64,000 bases of DNA, taken from contig OX359250.1 in the NCBI GenBank assembly GCA_947179485.1, positions 14,738,539 through 14,802,538 of the forward strand, given 5' to 3'. Shown here in pieces: positions 26,743 through 38,483 of the stretch. Within the stretch, counting starts at the first letter, position 1. Each line of letters starts with the position of its first letter. The notes beneath the pieces were generated by a model. The model was given only the letters and a program-made list of their open reading frames with translations, ran no database searches and had not been told where the DNA came from. Made by a program: the position numbers and the translations under genes. The DNA is from Allacma fusca (lineage: Eukaryota > Arthropoda > Collembola > Symphypleona > Sminthuridae).

Positions 26743-27415
26743 GTAGGGAAACCACCAACTGGAATGTTTTTTTCATTCCTCCAGTCATTCGCATGAAGAG
26801 TGAGAAAAAGACACGATGATAAAAATTTTCTCAAAGTTTCAATTTGCTATTCCCACGTGGATCGTAACGTAGCCCCTCTAATGGTTTCCCTACATAGATC
26901 ATCCCGTATGAGTACAGGGATGTAACAAAAGAACAACACTTTGGGCTCAGTCTTGTAGCTACTTGTGGGAATTCCGGCTTGCTAACCATCCACTAACTTG
27001 TAAGTACAGCAGACTATTCAGGAGACTCCAATGGAGCATGCCAATTTTTCCTATCCTCCCTTCCATGATTATGAAAAATAACAGTTTTCGTATCTGATGT
27101 CCCTCTCTAGTGAGGTTTCTCTTTTGGTTGGACTCAAAAGGGCGTGTACTTACTCCTGTGTCTAGTATCCGGATACATCTATATTATTCATCAGTTCATT
27201 GTTTGAGGCAATCGGGGGAATGCGGATTAAGGGACTGTTGTGGTGGGGAAGGATCATTCCTAACAAACAAAATTGTTATTGACTTCCCTCCCTATTTTTA
27301 TAAAAACAAGTCCACAATTAGCCTTCGATTCCTGGCCTGGCATCTGACTTTCCCAGACTTCTCCCACAACTTCAGGAGGGATGGAAGGATGCAGACTATT
27401 TATAGAACATGAGAG

Positions 27416-27556
27416 ATGAACATTAGAGCCAATAGAGAGGAGAAAGTGGAGAAACTAGAGGAGAGAGAGGAGGAAATGGAGAAAGTAATAAAGGCAGCAC
27501 TGGGAAGGGAAGGAAAGCAAATGGAAATTGTAGGAGAGAAAGCACAGGCACAGTAG
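27416..27556 (+). CDS. Possible 46-codon ORF with coiled-coil-like product (uncertain)
   Basis: ATG at 27416, stop TAG at 27554. The predicted peptide is rich in E and K, with segments such as EEKVEKLEEREEEMEKVI and GREGKQMEIVGEKAQAQ, and would form an amphipathic helix or coiled coil. After the stop the same frame stays open for 15 codons and then meets a GTAAGG, a possible splice donor. The surrounding 500 bases are strongly purine-rich, and purine-rich DNA gives E/K/R/G codons by composition alone, so this may be coincidence. No homologue was recognised. Confidence 0.15.
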   Translation: MNIRANREEKVEKLEEREEEMEKVIKAALGREGKQMEIVGEKAQAQ

Positions 27557-27910
27557 GAACAAAATCAGGAGACCAAGCTAGGAAGTACGCAGTTGGTAAG
27601 GTAAAAAGAAAGTAGAGACAATGTTTACAGAAGCGGTATACATAAAGTATTGGGAAATTCAAAAATAGAAATTAGAAAAAGAATTTAGCAAATTTTGAGA
27701 AAATTCAGCAGAAAAAATTCAATAGGAAAGAAAGTAGGAGACAATTCAGCAGAAAAACAGCAGACGATTCAGGAGGAGAGCTCTAAATCAAAAAAAAAAA
27801 AGGTGGGAAAGAAAGCAGGAGAAAGCACAGGGAAATTTCGGAGGCTTCAGCAGAAGTAGGAGAAAATAAAAAATCAGGGAAAGTTGAGAGAGCTTGATGT
27901 AGTGGCATTT
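27416..27910 (+). other. Purine-rich strand-asymmetric tract
   Basis: About 500 bases in which the plus strand is dominated by A and G, without being a simple microsatellite. Words such as GGAGAAAG, GAAAGTAGGAGA and TCAGCAGAA recur. Such asymmetry can favour R-loops or triplex DNA, or may mark degenerate coding sequence rich in Glu, Lys and Gln codons. Confidence 0.6.
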
Positions 27911-28460
27911 AGTGATAAGAGCGATGATGATGATGAAGACGATTTTGAGTACGGATTAAAAAAACACTGTGATATTTTAATTCAGAGGAGATTTGTAACA
28001 ACTTTCTCCTCTAACGACAGCCCTCCACCAAACTGAACATTAAAGTTGTAATATCCTGGGATACGGTGTAGGTCCTATGCAGAAGAGAGATGATTGCAGA
28101 CGCGGGAAAAATTCAAGGAGGTGGTCACCATAAAGGTTGAAATTGGCTGTTAAATTTTACGAGTCCAATTAAAATTTGCTGAGTTTAGTAAGAGTTATTG
28201 TTTCATTTAGATGTGGAATCAGCCTGGCTGCGATAGTGGGGAGGTATGACTTTTATAATCAATCCCAGATGAGTGAAAATTGCCCACGAGATTCTTAAAA
28301 ACTTTCTTTATGAACCATTTTCCCTCGACGACTGTTTCACTCCGCTATCTCAATGACTCCGGACCGAGGGGGGAAGTAAGTAGTCCAGAGTCGAGGCTCA
28401 AGTTTGAGCCAGGACAGAGTAGCCGAAAATGTGGTGCTAACTAAAAAGGGCTCCCCCTCT

Positions 28461-28485
28461 GTCTCTCTCTCTCTCTCTCTCTCTC
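28461..28485. repeat. (TC)12 microsatellite
   Basis: Perfect TC run of about 25 bases. Confidence 0.95.
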
Positions 28486-29772
28486 AAATGGACGGGAACA
28501 TTGTCTGGGAATTAATGGGCCTCTTCACAAATTATCTTTGGTCCAAAAGGTGAGGAGAAACTTAAGGTTTGAATTTCCAGATAGTATCGTCCTAACTCAA
28601 CTCATTTAGGTAGTTTATGGCATGACGTAAATGAGGCTCTAGCTCGGGCTTTCAGCCCGCTTCAGGGAAGGTCACATCCTCCTCGGTCCTTAGTCGCTGG
28701 CAACTCCTCCCAGAAAAAAACCAAAGTTTTCCGGGATTTAGATAACAGAGACACTTTGCATACAGAATATCTTTTTTATCCAACTTAAGTTCCCTTTCCC
28801 GAACTTCCTCTCGCTCGTCTCTCATTTACTTCGATTCATAATATAGCAAACTCGTATTTTCTCCCAGCTCCCCCCAGAAAGCCGACAGTTTAAAATTATA
28901 GGGATAAAAACCGCATGTAAAAAAAAACAGGCTTGGACAGATCCTTTTTTTTCCAGATCATTTTAAAGGAAGGAACTGCCCTTAAAATTTGACCATTATA
29001 TTTCTACGAGCTTAAATAAAAAAGGAACTGAATGCATTTATAGAAATGCATCTCTTGAAGTACTATTTCCCCTACAATAATTATTATATCTGCAATTAAT
29101 TGATAGATATTTAGAAGTAATTAATGAACGGTTCCAGCTGATCTTTCCCTCCTCAGTATGTATGTAGATACATGTAAGCAATAAGTGTTCATAAATCCTT
29201 TAGTTTTTAAAAAAAATGTCACTCCTGAAATCATGCGGTTTCTGTACGGAAGGAGGACATCCTTCAGTACTGATTTTATGCTTCATGCTTGTAAGCCCAG
29301 GTTTTAATTGCAAGTCTGGAAATGAAGAACTATGGGAAGTAAAGAGGCTGGGAGAAATGCCCGTCTCAAATACTAGTAACTAATGATGAAACTAATGAAA
29401 AGAAAGTCTTTGATGAAAGTGAAGGTACATTTCCTCGCTTTATGTGCCAGACAAAGCGGAACTTTGGGAAAGATGTGGTTTCCAGTTAAATAAGAAGTGG
29501 TTCTCAATTTAAAAGGTACTCTATCAATGGAGATGCGGTAGTCAAGGCGTGAAAACCTGTAGCCATGCATTGATGATTTTTTGTGTGCTCCGGCGAAACT
29601 CCTTTCAGTGAGAGTAAAATCCATTTTAAAAATAAGGAATGTGTCACTACACACTCCTGTCCGTGAGGAGGGAACGGGCTCTAAGTTAATTTAGAAGAGA
29701 GCTTAGAATCTTTTAGGTACTTCCTTAGATGTACATTGTTACGCTCTTGAAGACAAACTACTTGTTTTAACA

Positions 29773-29843
29773 CTGCTACTACTACTACTAGATACTACCA
29801 CTACTACTACAACGACGACGACTACTACTACGACTTACTACAA
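29773..29843. repeat. (ACT/ACG)n trinucleotide tract
   Basis: Interrupted run of ACT and ACG triplets. It lies outside any recognised reading frame. It is one of few trinucleotide tracts in the window; a short (GTC)n run lies near 23406. Confidence 0.9.
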
Positions 29844-30125
29844 CAAGCCCCAGACACTGACACATAAGGTTTTTCCCCATAAGAAACTTTTCTCCCCACA
29901 GTATGGAACTTTCCCTATATATGTTGTCCCACTGTATGCATAAGCTTTCCCATACTTTCTACGAAAAAGGGAGAAAAAAGTGGTAAGAGGAAGAGGGAGA
30001 AAGGAGGAGAAAGAAACTCTAAAGCTCTTTTCGATTACTACACAGGTTTGGCCTGTTATGCCTCGATAAAACTGGAGCAGAGCAATGAAAACAATCGGGA
30101 AATAAATATATCCCAAGGTTCCCTT

Positions 30126-30198
30126 CTATATATAATTTTATATAATTATATCTATATCTATATATAATTATATACACACACACACACACACACACACA
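30126..30198. repeat. TATA-rich tract followed by (CA)n
   Basis: AT-rich ATATAATTATA-type sequence runs directly into a CA run of about 13 units. Confidence 0.93.
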
Positions 30199-30800
30199 GA
30201 TGAGCTTCTATACATACAAGGATATTTTTTTCCGCTTACAATCAAACTGGTTAGACTTGAAGTTAGACAATCCCCTGTATAAGATTATGTGAGCAAATCC
30301 CAACTAATGCAGTACACCAAATCCTTCCTTGGTTAATAATAGCAGAGAAAGCATTTTCTCCGCTGTAAAGAGAATTAGTGAGGGAATGGTTACAATGAGG
30401 CTATGCCTATATTGAGTCTCCTCTTCCCATACTTTCTCTACGCCCTCTTGTCCCTCCTCTGAACTACACCCAGAACTTGTGGGATAAATCAAGGGATTAT
30501 TTTTGCATTGAATTTGAATATACAGATACTTTGATACCTTGTGTATTTGTTCCGCAATAAAAAAAATGTTTTAAAATTAACTTGGCTATTCACAACAAAG
30601 GGGAAATTATTGGGAGTATTTTTCTTTAAGGGACTTTATTCCTGGAACTAATAGGAGAGCTCAGTTTAAAGTAAGAGATAAATAGGTGGGGTGTATTTAT
30701 TTCGGATTGAATCCTCCGTCAATTTTATATATGCAACTAGTAGTAGAGTCTCGTGACAGTGACGGGAGAAATGGCTGAGGACTTATGGGGCTAGTGGAGT

Positions 30801-30804
30801 GAGG

Positions 30805-30835
<31 letters not shown>

Positions 30836-30846
30836 GAGGAGAGAGA

Positions 30847-30902
<56 letters not shown>
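30801..30902. repeat. (GA)n tract of about 100 bp
   Basis: One of the longest microsatellites here: GA units with several GGGA interruptions in its first half and a perfect run in its second half. Confidence 0.97.
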
Positions 30903-32897
30903 CAGAGGGAAATTATGGACAAAAGAAAGGCATTCATGAGAATAGAGTGAAATATTATTTGAGGGAAAAAAGTTATTTATAATGGAGGGAAAAAAAGAGA
31001 CACTAGACTATTCCAACAGCTGTCCTTGCTGTTTTTGTTAGATAAAGTTGTAGTAAAAAGGAAGGGAAAAACCTAGCCATATGTAGGATTTGAAAGGATA
31101 ACCTTAAAAACCTATGCTACTTGGTGGGTTGAGGAGTTGGGGCGGGAGAGAGAGAGAAAGAGAGAAAGAGAGTCCTTTTGAAATCGCATACTATTTTCGA
31201 TCTACATTTCAACTTTTGTCGTTTGGAACATGATTGATTTCTTTTTTGAAGCTACCATTCTCTGGACTGAACTTGAGGGGTAGAGCATTACAAACCAGAG
31301 TCTTTCCTTCACAGAGATAGATATGCGTCTGCATGGGGAGTGTATAGGAAATGCCTCTTGACTTCAGCAATCACCTTCCATGGCTTTTTCTCCTACCGTC
31401 CTCCTCTCTTCCTATTCAGGTCATCTCATAGCCCCTCCTTTGTTGAAGGCTAATAATTACTTCCACCAGTACATTTTTTTTCCTAGCAGTACACACACAC
31501 ACTCATACACACACACACATACACACAATCCCTTCTATTTGTGTACGCAGTGGTAGTAATAATAGTTTTATTTTCAAAATTGACTCATATATTAGAACGT
31601 TGTCAAATCGATTGGGAAAGAAAGTCACAGTGACCATGTTTTTGTCATGTAAGTTTTGATTTCCAAGCTTTTCCATTCTCAAATGATTTATACCCCGAAC
31701 TTCCCTCTCTTTCTCCTTCTCAACTTTTGAGGAGTAAGTTAGAGAAAGTGCGAGCTTGTTGTTCTGGTCTTTCGTACCCTAAAAATACAAGGTCAGTCAA
31801 AAACAAGTGTGATAGTTTTACTTCATACATGTGTAATTAATTATCTATGTATGTAATATTATATTTATCTCATCTGAATCAATTTCAAATTTTTTTAGTG
31901 CCTGAACCTTTCCATAAGGATTTGCAATATTAGGGCTACATCCATGCCCCTAATAATGTGATAAAGGAAAATAATGTGTAGCATTTTACAAACAATGAGG
32001 AAAAGCATTCTAAATTGTGGGAATCAAATGTAGTGGATCCTAGGGAAATAAAATGATTTGAAGTAATTATCTATGTAGTATCTATAGAATAATAGTAAAT
32101 AATAATGCTGGAAATGAAATATTTTGATTGGACATTCTGGATGTAATCAGCGTGTGTTAAAGGATAGTTTGGGATGTGTTTTGGACTGGAACAGTGTGTA
32201 GAGTAGTACAGAATGGGGGGGGGGGACATGTCATGGGAGAGAAGCTTATAGGGAAGATAACATGCTGAGTGCGGTTGACTTTAAACAGGCTAAAATGCCG
32301 GAGAATGGTGTTTGGATGCTCGTTTGCGTGATGAGAGGGAGATAAATTGCATGACTTACAAGTGTGCGACGTGTGAGTGTACATACATATATGAGTGAGA
32401 CAGGGCTGGGAGCTCTTTGTTGATCAATGAGGTGAAGGGTTACTAGCGGAGAGTATGCATTGTGAGTACTGACCAGGGAACCATGCTGTCGGAAAGGGAA
32501 TTTCCTTTCAAATTCTCATTACAGCGATGGACGTCGTCCCAGTAAATAGACGATGAGTTGGGGATCTGTCCGCACAATGTATTTTTGAGGATGAAGCAAT
32601 GAGGCTAACAAGCCTGCCAGTTGGTTTCCGTAAAGTTTACACTCCGACTCGTTACTCCACACACAACAGAATTTTCTCTAGAGCCAGGTACTTTCTCCTC
32701 CTTTGACGCTCTGTCTCTCGCTCCCTTTCACATCTCCCTCTTTAATCCAGCTCCTTCATACGGAGACTACTAGTTCGGCCCCAGCTCCCTCCCAACTGGT
32801 CAAATATATCTAGTATTCCACTTTTCCTCAAATATCATATAATTGTATGGAAATATTCTCTATACCCTCCCGGCCCTCCCAGAATTTGAAAGTGTTT

Positions 32898-32906
32898 CAC
32901 ACACAC

Positions 32907-32942
<36 letters not shown>
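32898..32942. repeat. Compound (CA)n-(TA)n microsatellite
   Basis: About 10 CA units are followed by a short ACATA transition and about 10 TA units. Confidence 0.96.
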
Positions 32943-33452
32943 CTACACACAGGAGAAAATACACACACACATAATTATATATAAAGGAGAAAATACACAC
33001 TGCCCATGGAATCTGAACGGCCTGTAAAGCTCCCCTACCTGTAACCCCTGCCTGAACATCCAATGTGCAGGTACATGGCATATAAAATGTGTTTATGACC
33101 TACACTCTATACACACTCCGGATTTGATGTACAATGTGTCCCAACATGTACCGACTCTCCCTGATATGAGAGACTCCATGGTGGCCAAGATATAGAGGAA
33201 TCATTCAATTTTGTGTAGGTTCGGGTCACTTGAAACAGGAAATGTCGGCTCTCAATCCCGTTCAGGTACCTCTTGTCCGGATGTGAATCGCACGTCTGTA
33301 TATGGTGTTCCAGTATATTTTACACGACTTGTGTGAACACGGGCATGAAAATGATGAGAGTGTTTGGAATTTCTCACAAATGCCCCTGCCATTCACTTTC
33401 AATTTGAAATGTTTTCCTTTCCACAGATGGAAAACTGGGAGTCTTCACATTT

Positions 33453-33477
33453 CCCTCTCTCTCTCTCTCTCTCTCTG

Positions 33478-33534
<57 letters not shown>
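33453..33534. repeat. (CT)n tract of about 80 bp
   Basis: CT run with a single GCCT interruption near its first third. A second (CT)n run lies 185 bases on at 33719-33753. Reading frames through these tracts give Leu-Ser or Arg-Glu repeats and are not genes. Confidence 0.97.
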
Positions 33535-33537
<3 letters not shown>

Positions 33538-33716
33538 TCAGTCCAATAATGCTTGCACCAGTCAGGTCTCCGTATATATAGAGGTACTGTAGGTATGTAT
33601 GTGTGCGGAGATGCTCAGTCTCCGTAAACGTACAGTTACCACGAACGAGATGCCATGTCATGAAGCTATGTCAACGAAATACTTGACTTTGTAAACTCAA
33701 TCTGACTCACGGTTCC

Positions 33717-33755
<39 letters not shown>

Positions 33756-33900
33756 CCTCTCTAAAATAGATCAGATTCTCGGAATTGTATGAATCAGCTT
33801 CTTGATGCTCTTCCGCTTTCAAGTGACCGTCTGTTTTACGCGGTACTGAACAATTTCCTCTTTGATTGCTGGACGTGTAATGAAAGAAAACAAGGTCGGT

Positions 33901-33942
33901 ACACACACACAAACTCACACACAAACTCACACACACACACAT
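33901..33942. repeat. Interrupted (CA)n tract
   Basis: CA runs broken by AACT. Confidence 0.92.
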
Positions 33943-34493
33943 GCACAGTTCTGGAGAAACGAACCACGTGAAAATCTCTTGTCTATCTTGACTCAAGCCT
34001 TGATTCTAATCCTACCTTATTTCCTCGTCTGTTCAGAGTATCTACATATACAAATGATTCAATATATGTATGAGATATATCTAATTGTATCTATGTATGT
34101 GTAATGATATAAATGTTATGTGTGTAGGGACCTCCTTGCATTCATTACCTGGTCCGGGAGTTACATGTAAAGATAGTCCAATTGGTAGGGTTCTGTACTG
34201 GGAAGGCTCTGTTCTGTAACTTTCATCAGCGACGGTCATTTAGTTGGGAAATGGGGTGTTAGCAAATACAGAGGCAACAACGCTCACATTCCACCCTTCA
34301 TAGTGTTCAGAGACTTGGGACATGCTAACGTCATTGGCGTTGCATGGGTGAGCTGTAATCAAATGTAATTAATGGCGAATTGTCCTCAATCTGATTGTAG
34401 CCCCGTTGAAAATTATACAATGCTTTTGACAAAACTATCCAAATTAGTACCAATAAAATGACAACTGTTTCCTCTCATCCACTCAATTTTTTT

Positions 34494-34494
<1 letters not shown>

Positions 34495-34523
<29 letters not shown>
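34495..34523. repeat. (TC)14 microsatellite
   Basis: Perfect TC run of about 29 bases, the last large dinucleotide tract before the transposon-rich half of the window. Confidence 0.96.
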
Positions 34524-34526
<3 letters not shown>

Positions 34527-35072
34527 AAAATCATCATCAAACGTATAGATATATACTTTACTCATGTTTGGAAGTCCTTCAATTTCTATTGTACGTATGG
34601 GCTCCTGACTATTTCCGAAACTACTCTGTATAGGGACAAGGTAAATGAGTTATTTATTTCCATTCAATCTACTTCAATCTACCTCCCATCCCATCCTTCA
34701 TCAACATGCTCTCTCCTGGAGGGAAGGATATCGTAAGATATCTGAGGGGGTGCGTTCTTCAAATCTTCCTCCAGCTGTTTCCTATCCCTGTATAATTAAC
34801 CGTACGTCCTCAGATTAAGTACTTGAATTTCAGGCTCAAATCGCTTCAATGTACTCAATAATTACAAAACGTCCTGGCAAGACTGCGGGCATCTGAGTCT
34901 CACAATGACGTCCTCAGTACCACAAGTACTAGAATGTAATCAAGGGGGATACTACTACAAAACTCTACAGACGTATTTTTCTCTCCAGGATCCATTTTAT
35001 CCTTCCATCAATTGATAATTTCCCTGCCCATTGATTCCCATTTCTAATTTAGCTCCATATTTTAGTGGGACA

Positions 35073-36916
35073 ATTAAGCTGGGAGAAACCGAGCAATTAC
35101 AGGAAACAAAAGCCCGTCAAAATCCAACTCCGAATTGATTAAATAATTACGGTACATTTGAGTACATACCCTTGAATTGCCTTCTAGAGTAAAATGAGCC
35201 TTTAAAAAGACGAGTTTCTTTATACATATACAAAAATTATGATTAAAATAATTTACATCTTCGTTGATTCCAACGTCGCTCCATATTTTCGAGTACCTGA
35301 ATAATCTGATGGTTTGAATAAAACCCACTTCAAAATTGTTACTTACTTGGATTACCATTCAAAAAATTTGGATTAGAACCAGCGATTATTAAATTTGATG
35401 TCGAGGGATTCAAATACGGTTTTTTGGGTATCAATCCAATATTTTATATCCCTACTTTGGTATCTAAACATTGCATGGAAAGATAATATTATTATTATTT
35501 GCAGATTTCTCAAGCAAAGATGATTTCATTTATTACAGAATAATTGCAGACATTCAACTCCTGTTGTCAAAAGTTGAAGAAAAAAAATTGTTTGTGTGAA
35601 ATACAAATTTCATAAAATGCTCCTCCAAAGGGGCTCTTAAAAACAGAGTGTTCTGTACAGGTGAAAGCTTTCTCTTTGAGTTGCCGATTGCAACTGGAAG
35701 CTTTCACTTTGCCATCTATCGTATAAGTTCAGACACGATAGTTTTGAAAGTCAGGGCGAAACCCGCTTTCCATTGACAGGTCTTTAATGTGCTATTTTTG
35801 TGCTGCAATATTTGTATCTGGTCTCATATAAAAATTGCTGTATTTCCCCCGTAGTCCGTACATTTTACATATGTTTTCTTTTAAATACGATACCAAGTTT
35901 AAAGGGAACTGTCTGAGCAACGTGTTTGTGTTTACACACACAAACACATCCCACATGCCTTTTAATACTTCAACTTCATATAACGTCAGTGATCAGATTC
36001 TTCTTTTTTGACAGCTTTGTAATTTGGATATGCACGCGTACTTCCTTGTAGTATATATCTATAGGGCTGTTTGTCTTCCCAATTCTTGAGGCAGAAAAAC
36101 ATCTCCTATTTGACGTGCTTTCTAAAAGAGGCTCATCCCAGTCATTTTGAAAGATTTAATTTCTAGGAAAAAATTCAATTTAGATTGTAACAACAAGTGT
36201 ATGAAGATTGTTTGAAGCTTGAGTATCTGGAATAGACTTTTTTTATTTAAAAAAAATTAAACAATGCCCAGTGGCGGTTGAAAATCATTAATAATGTAAT
36301 TATGTGTACTTTAATTTTTGGGCTTCGTCGGGTTTTTGGCGTTACTTCAGAAGAAAACCGGATTATTTTCTATGACCATATCTGTACGGGGTGTAGACAG
36401 TGAAATAAATTGAAAATACTCTTAATGTTAGGCCCAAGACAATAATTATTTTATGCCAAAGACAAGACAGGGAGAGTATTCATTTTTCTTTCCCTGCTCT
36501 AAACATTTGATTGTTTCTTGTTCCCATGGTAACAGAAGGATATAGTATCTTCCGGACCGGCTCTTCCTGAGGCATGAGGAAAACACGTGCTAATCATCGG
36601 AGTAGCTCTGCCACTCTGCCCTTGTTGGAGGATGTACTGCTGTGCATAATTGTATTACGTATATAAGGTTTTTGTCCAGATTGGACTTTTCTCAAGGAGG
36701 ACAGAAGAATACTAATAATAGCGTGAAAAGTCTACTTTTGGACATTGGAGGACGTATATCGTACAGTATATTTAAATGTACTGATTCTTTACGTGTACAA
36801 ATTAACTGATGACGGTTAAAGTTTTGGGAAGATTTCCCGAATTTAGACTGCGGATATAATTCAGCAATTCGGTAACGTAAAAATCGAAAGGAACTTGCAT
36901 TACGCGTGTTAGGTAC
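35073..36916. other. Non-coding spacer left of the DIRS element
   Basis: No gene recognised. The sequence becomes more AT-rich again and the long dinucleotide tracts stop. An imperfect stem-loop lies at 35661-35707. The last 20 bases form the left flank of the DIRS insertion. Confidence 0.5.
35661..35707. other. Imperfect inverted repeat / stem-loop
   Basis: GTGAAAGCTT at 35661 pairs with AAGCTTTCAC at the other end (35698-35707), and inside it AGTTGC pairs with GCAACT around a 5-base loop CGATT. The two arms are separated by unequal bulges. It could fold as a small hairpin RNA, but nothing else supports a microRNA. Confidence 0.5.
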
Positions 36917-36942
36917 ATTCTACTTCATTCGACTCGTCCCTC

Positions 36943-37055
36943 ATAATTACATACTGTATGCTTCCTTGCATGCACCAAAGTACACAATGTTGAAAGAAGA
37001 AAACCTATGGCAACACACTCACTCAATAGCACATCTCCCAGCTCAATTACTCATT
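36943..37055 (+). repeat. DIRS left inverted terminal repeat
   Basis: Reverse complement of 41621-41733, with no mismatch noticed over about 113 bases. The outermost bases (36917-36942) differ from the corresponding right end, which is about 40 bases longer. Such unequal outer ends are expected in DIRS elements, where the ICR carries the information for both. Confidence 0.9.
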
Positions 37056-37289
37056 CCTTTTTTGTGTGCCCGACAGTACAGTCGCATCTCTCATCACGCT
37101 GCTTTGGAACAGTTTTCCCAACGGTTTTCCATATCGTTTTCTTCTTCACACCGTGCTAAATAAGAGTACTAGGCACTTAAACATTTTATTATTATTTCCT
37201 TCATGGATATATTCTACAAACTGACCTAGTATTTTGTTCTTTTATATATTGTTGGCTTACTTTCCTATTTATTTTGCTATAAGCAGATT

Positions 37290-38483
37290 ATGGAAGACGT
37301 TCCCACGAGCAAATCACCTCTACAAAGGCCAAGAAGCCGTAGTCACTCCAGGATGTCTCACACTCGTTCTAATCGTTCTGAATCATCTCGTGATCGTTCA
37401 GCAGGCTCTAGTTCTGACCGTCGATCTTCTTACCACCGGGGTCGTTACCATGACTACGATCGTAAATCAAGAAGCAGATCTCGTTTCAATTCCCGCTCCG
37501 GACGAGATTTGAACTCCCTACGAGATCAGCTGGAAAACATTCAGCGTTTGCTGTCTCGTCGAGATCACTCATCTGACTCACGTAGATCCCGGTCTAGATC
37601 ACCTTTTAACGTCACCCGTTCTCGTTCTCTTAGTGACAGGGAGGTTTTCTCTCCAACCACGTTGGGGCCACCCCACGTTGGTACGGGAAAATTGACAGAG
37701 GTGATCGACGTCGGGGAAGACCTTGAGTGCCTAGGTCTAGCTGGATCAGTCAAGGAACAGTGCGCACAGTTCACAGACCCGATTAACCCGGACCTGGCAA
37801 GCAATTGGAATATGATTGCAACTAGTGGGTTGTCCGAAGCGAAAATCGCTGAGATTGACAAACTCAAAGCTGTTCCTTCAAACTGTGCGTTGGTTCAGGC
37901 ACCTACCCTTAACCCGGAGCTAAAAGCGGGTATAAATCTTTCAGATTACGTTATCAAACGTGATCAACAATTTGTCACTTGGCAAACTCTGGTAGCGGGT
38001 TCTCTAACTGAAATTGGTCGAGCAATATCTGCAGCCCTTCAGCTCAAGAAGCGAATGCAGATCTCGACTATTGACATGACAGGTCTCATTTCCCAGTGCA
38101 GCTCAGCCAGTCAGATTCTTCTTCACCTTCAACACACCATTTCTACAACACGGCGTACTTTGGTCGCCTCTAATCTAAAGTCAGAGATTAAGACTCTTGC
38201 TGAGGATTCCAAATTGGATACCATGTTATTCGGAGCAGATTTTCAGTCAAAAGTAAAAGTTCAGGAGGAAATGGCAAAAGTTGGCAAGTCTTTTCTCCAA
38301 CCGAAAACTCCATACTCTAAGACTGTGGGGAAATCATTTCCTTCCAAGAACAAGTTTGTTAAGAACGTTCGCAAGGAGTCTTTAAACTCCAAGAGCCCGC
38401 TCCGGTCATCACACCCTTACCGTCGCCAGAGCGGGCGTCCACATTACCAGAGGCACAAGTTCAACATCAAATCTCGCCGTTGA
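37290..38483 (+). CDS. DIRS ORF1, gag-like SR-rich protein (397 aa)
   Basis: Begins at a true ATG (37290) and ends at TGA (38481-38483). Position and size fit the gag-like first ORF of DIRS elements, which is thought to bind and package the element's RNA. The first ~95 residues are strongly basic and Ser/Arg-rich (RPRSRSHSR, YDRKSRSRSRFNSRSGR, RRSRSRSPF), like the RS domain of splicing factors. A middle part of about 200 residues is ordinary globular-looking sequence with helices, and the last ~60 residues are again rich in Lys, Ser and Arg. No zinc knuckle (CCHC) is visible. ORF2 opens at once in the -1 frame, overlapping the stop. Assignment rests mainly on position; DIRS gags are poorly conserved. 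Confidence 0.8.
   Translation: MEDVPTSKSPLQRPRSRSHSRMSHTRSNRSESSRDRSAGSSSDRRSSYHRGRYHDYDRKSRSRSRFNSRSGRDLNSLRDQLENIQRLLSRRDHSSDSRRSRSRSPFNVTRSRSLSDREVFSPTTLGPPHVGTGKLTEVIDVGEDLECLGLAGSVKEQCAQFTDPINPDLASNWNMIATSGLSEAKIAEIDKLKAVPSNCALVQAPTLNPELKAGINLSDYVIKRDQQFVTWQTLVAGSLTEIGRAISAALQLKKRMQISTIDMTGLISQCSSASQILLHLQHTISTTRRTLVASNLKSEIKTLAEDSKLDTMLFGADFQSKVKVQEEMAKVGKSFLQPKTPYSKTVGKSFPSKNKFVKNVRKESLNSKSPLRSSHPYRRQSGRPHYQRHKFNIKSRR

Larger units (their letters stand above)
7546..35072. other. Long non-coding microsatellite-rich region; no gene found
   Basis: About 27.5 kb without a recognisable exon. Frames of 60-166 codons exist, but the longest (14423-14923) runs through a (CT)n tract and none shows a domain. 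The base composition is less AT-rich than in the flanks. Dinucleotide tracts occur roughly every kilobase or two, and words such as GGAGAAAGT/ACTTTCTCC, GGAAAGTAACTCTTG and TACATATGTA recur. It could be intergenic DNA or a very large intron; nothing in the window decides this. Confidence 0.6.

Noticed and set aside
27423..27662. Minus-strand 79-codon frame rich in Pro, Leu and Phe
   Set aside because: It is the complement of the purine-rich tract and its composition follows from that.
27850..28036. Open segment with an acidic run (DKSDDDDEDDFEYG) before a stop
   Set aside because: No start Met, no clear splice acceptor and no homologue recognised; kept only as a remark.
33302..33661. Frames of 61-96 codons on both strands with Leu-Ser and Arg-Glu runs
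   Set aside because: Products of the (CT)n tract at 33453-33534.
37565..37867. 100-codon minus-strand frame inside the gag-like ORF
   Set aside because: Antisense shadow of a well-supported plus-strand coding region.
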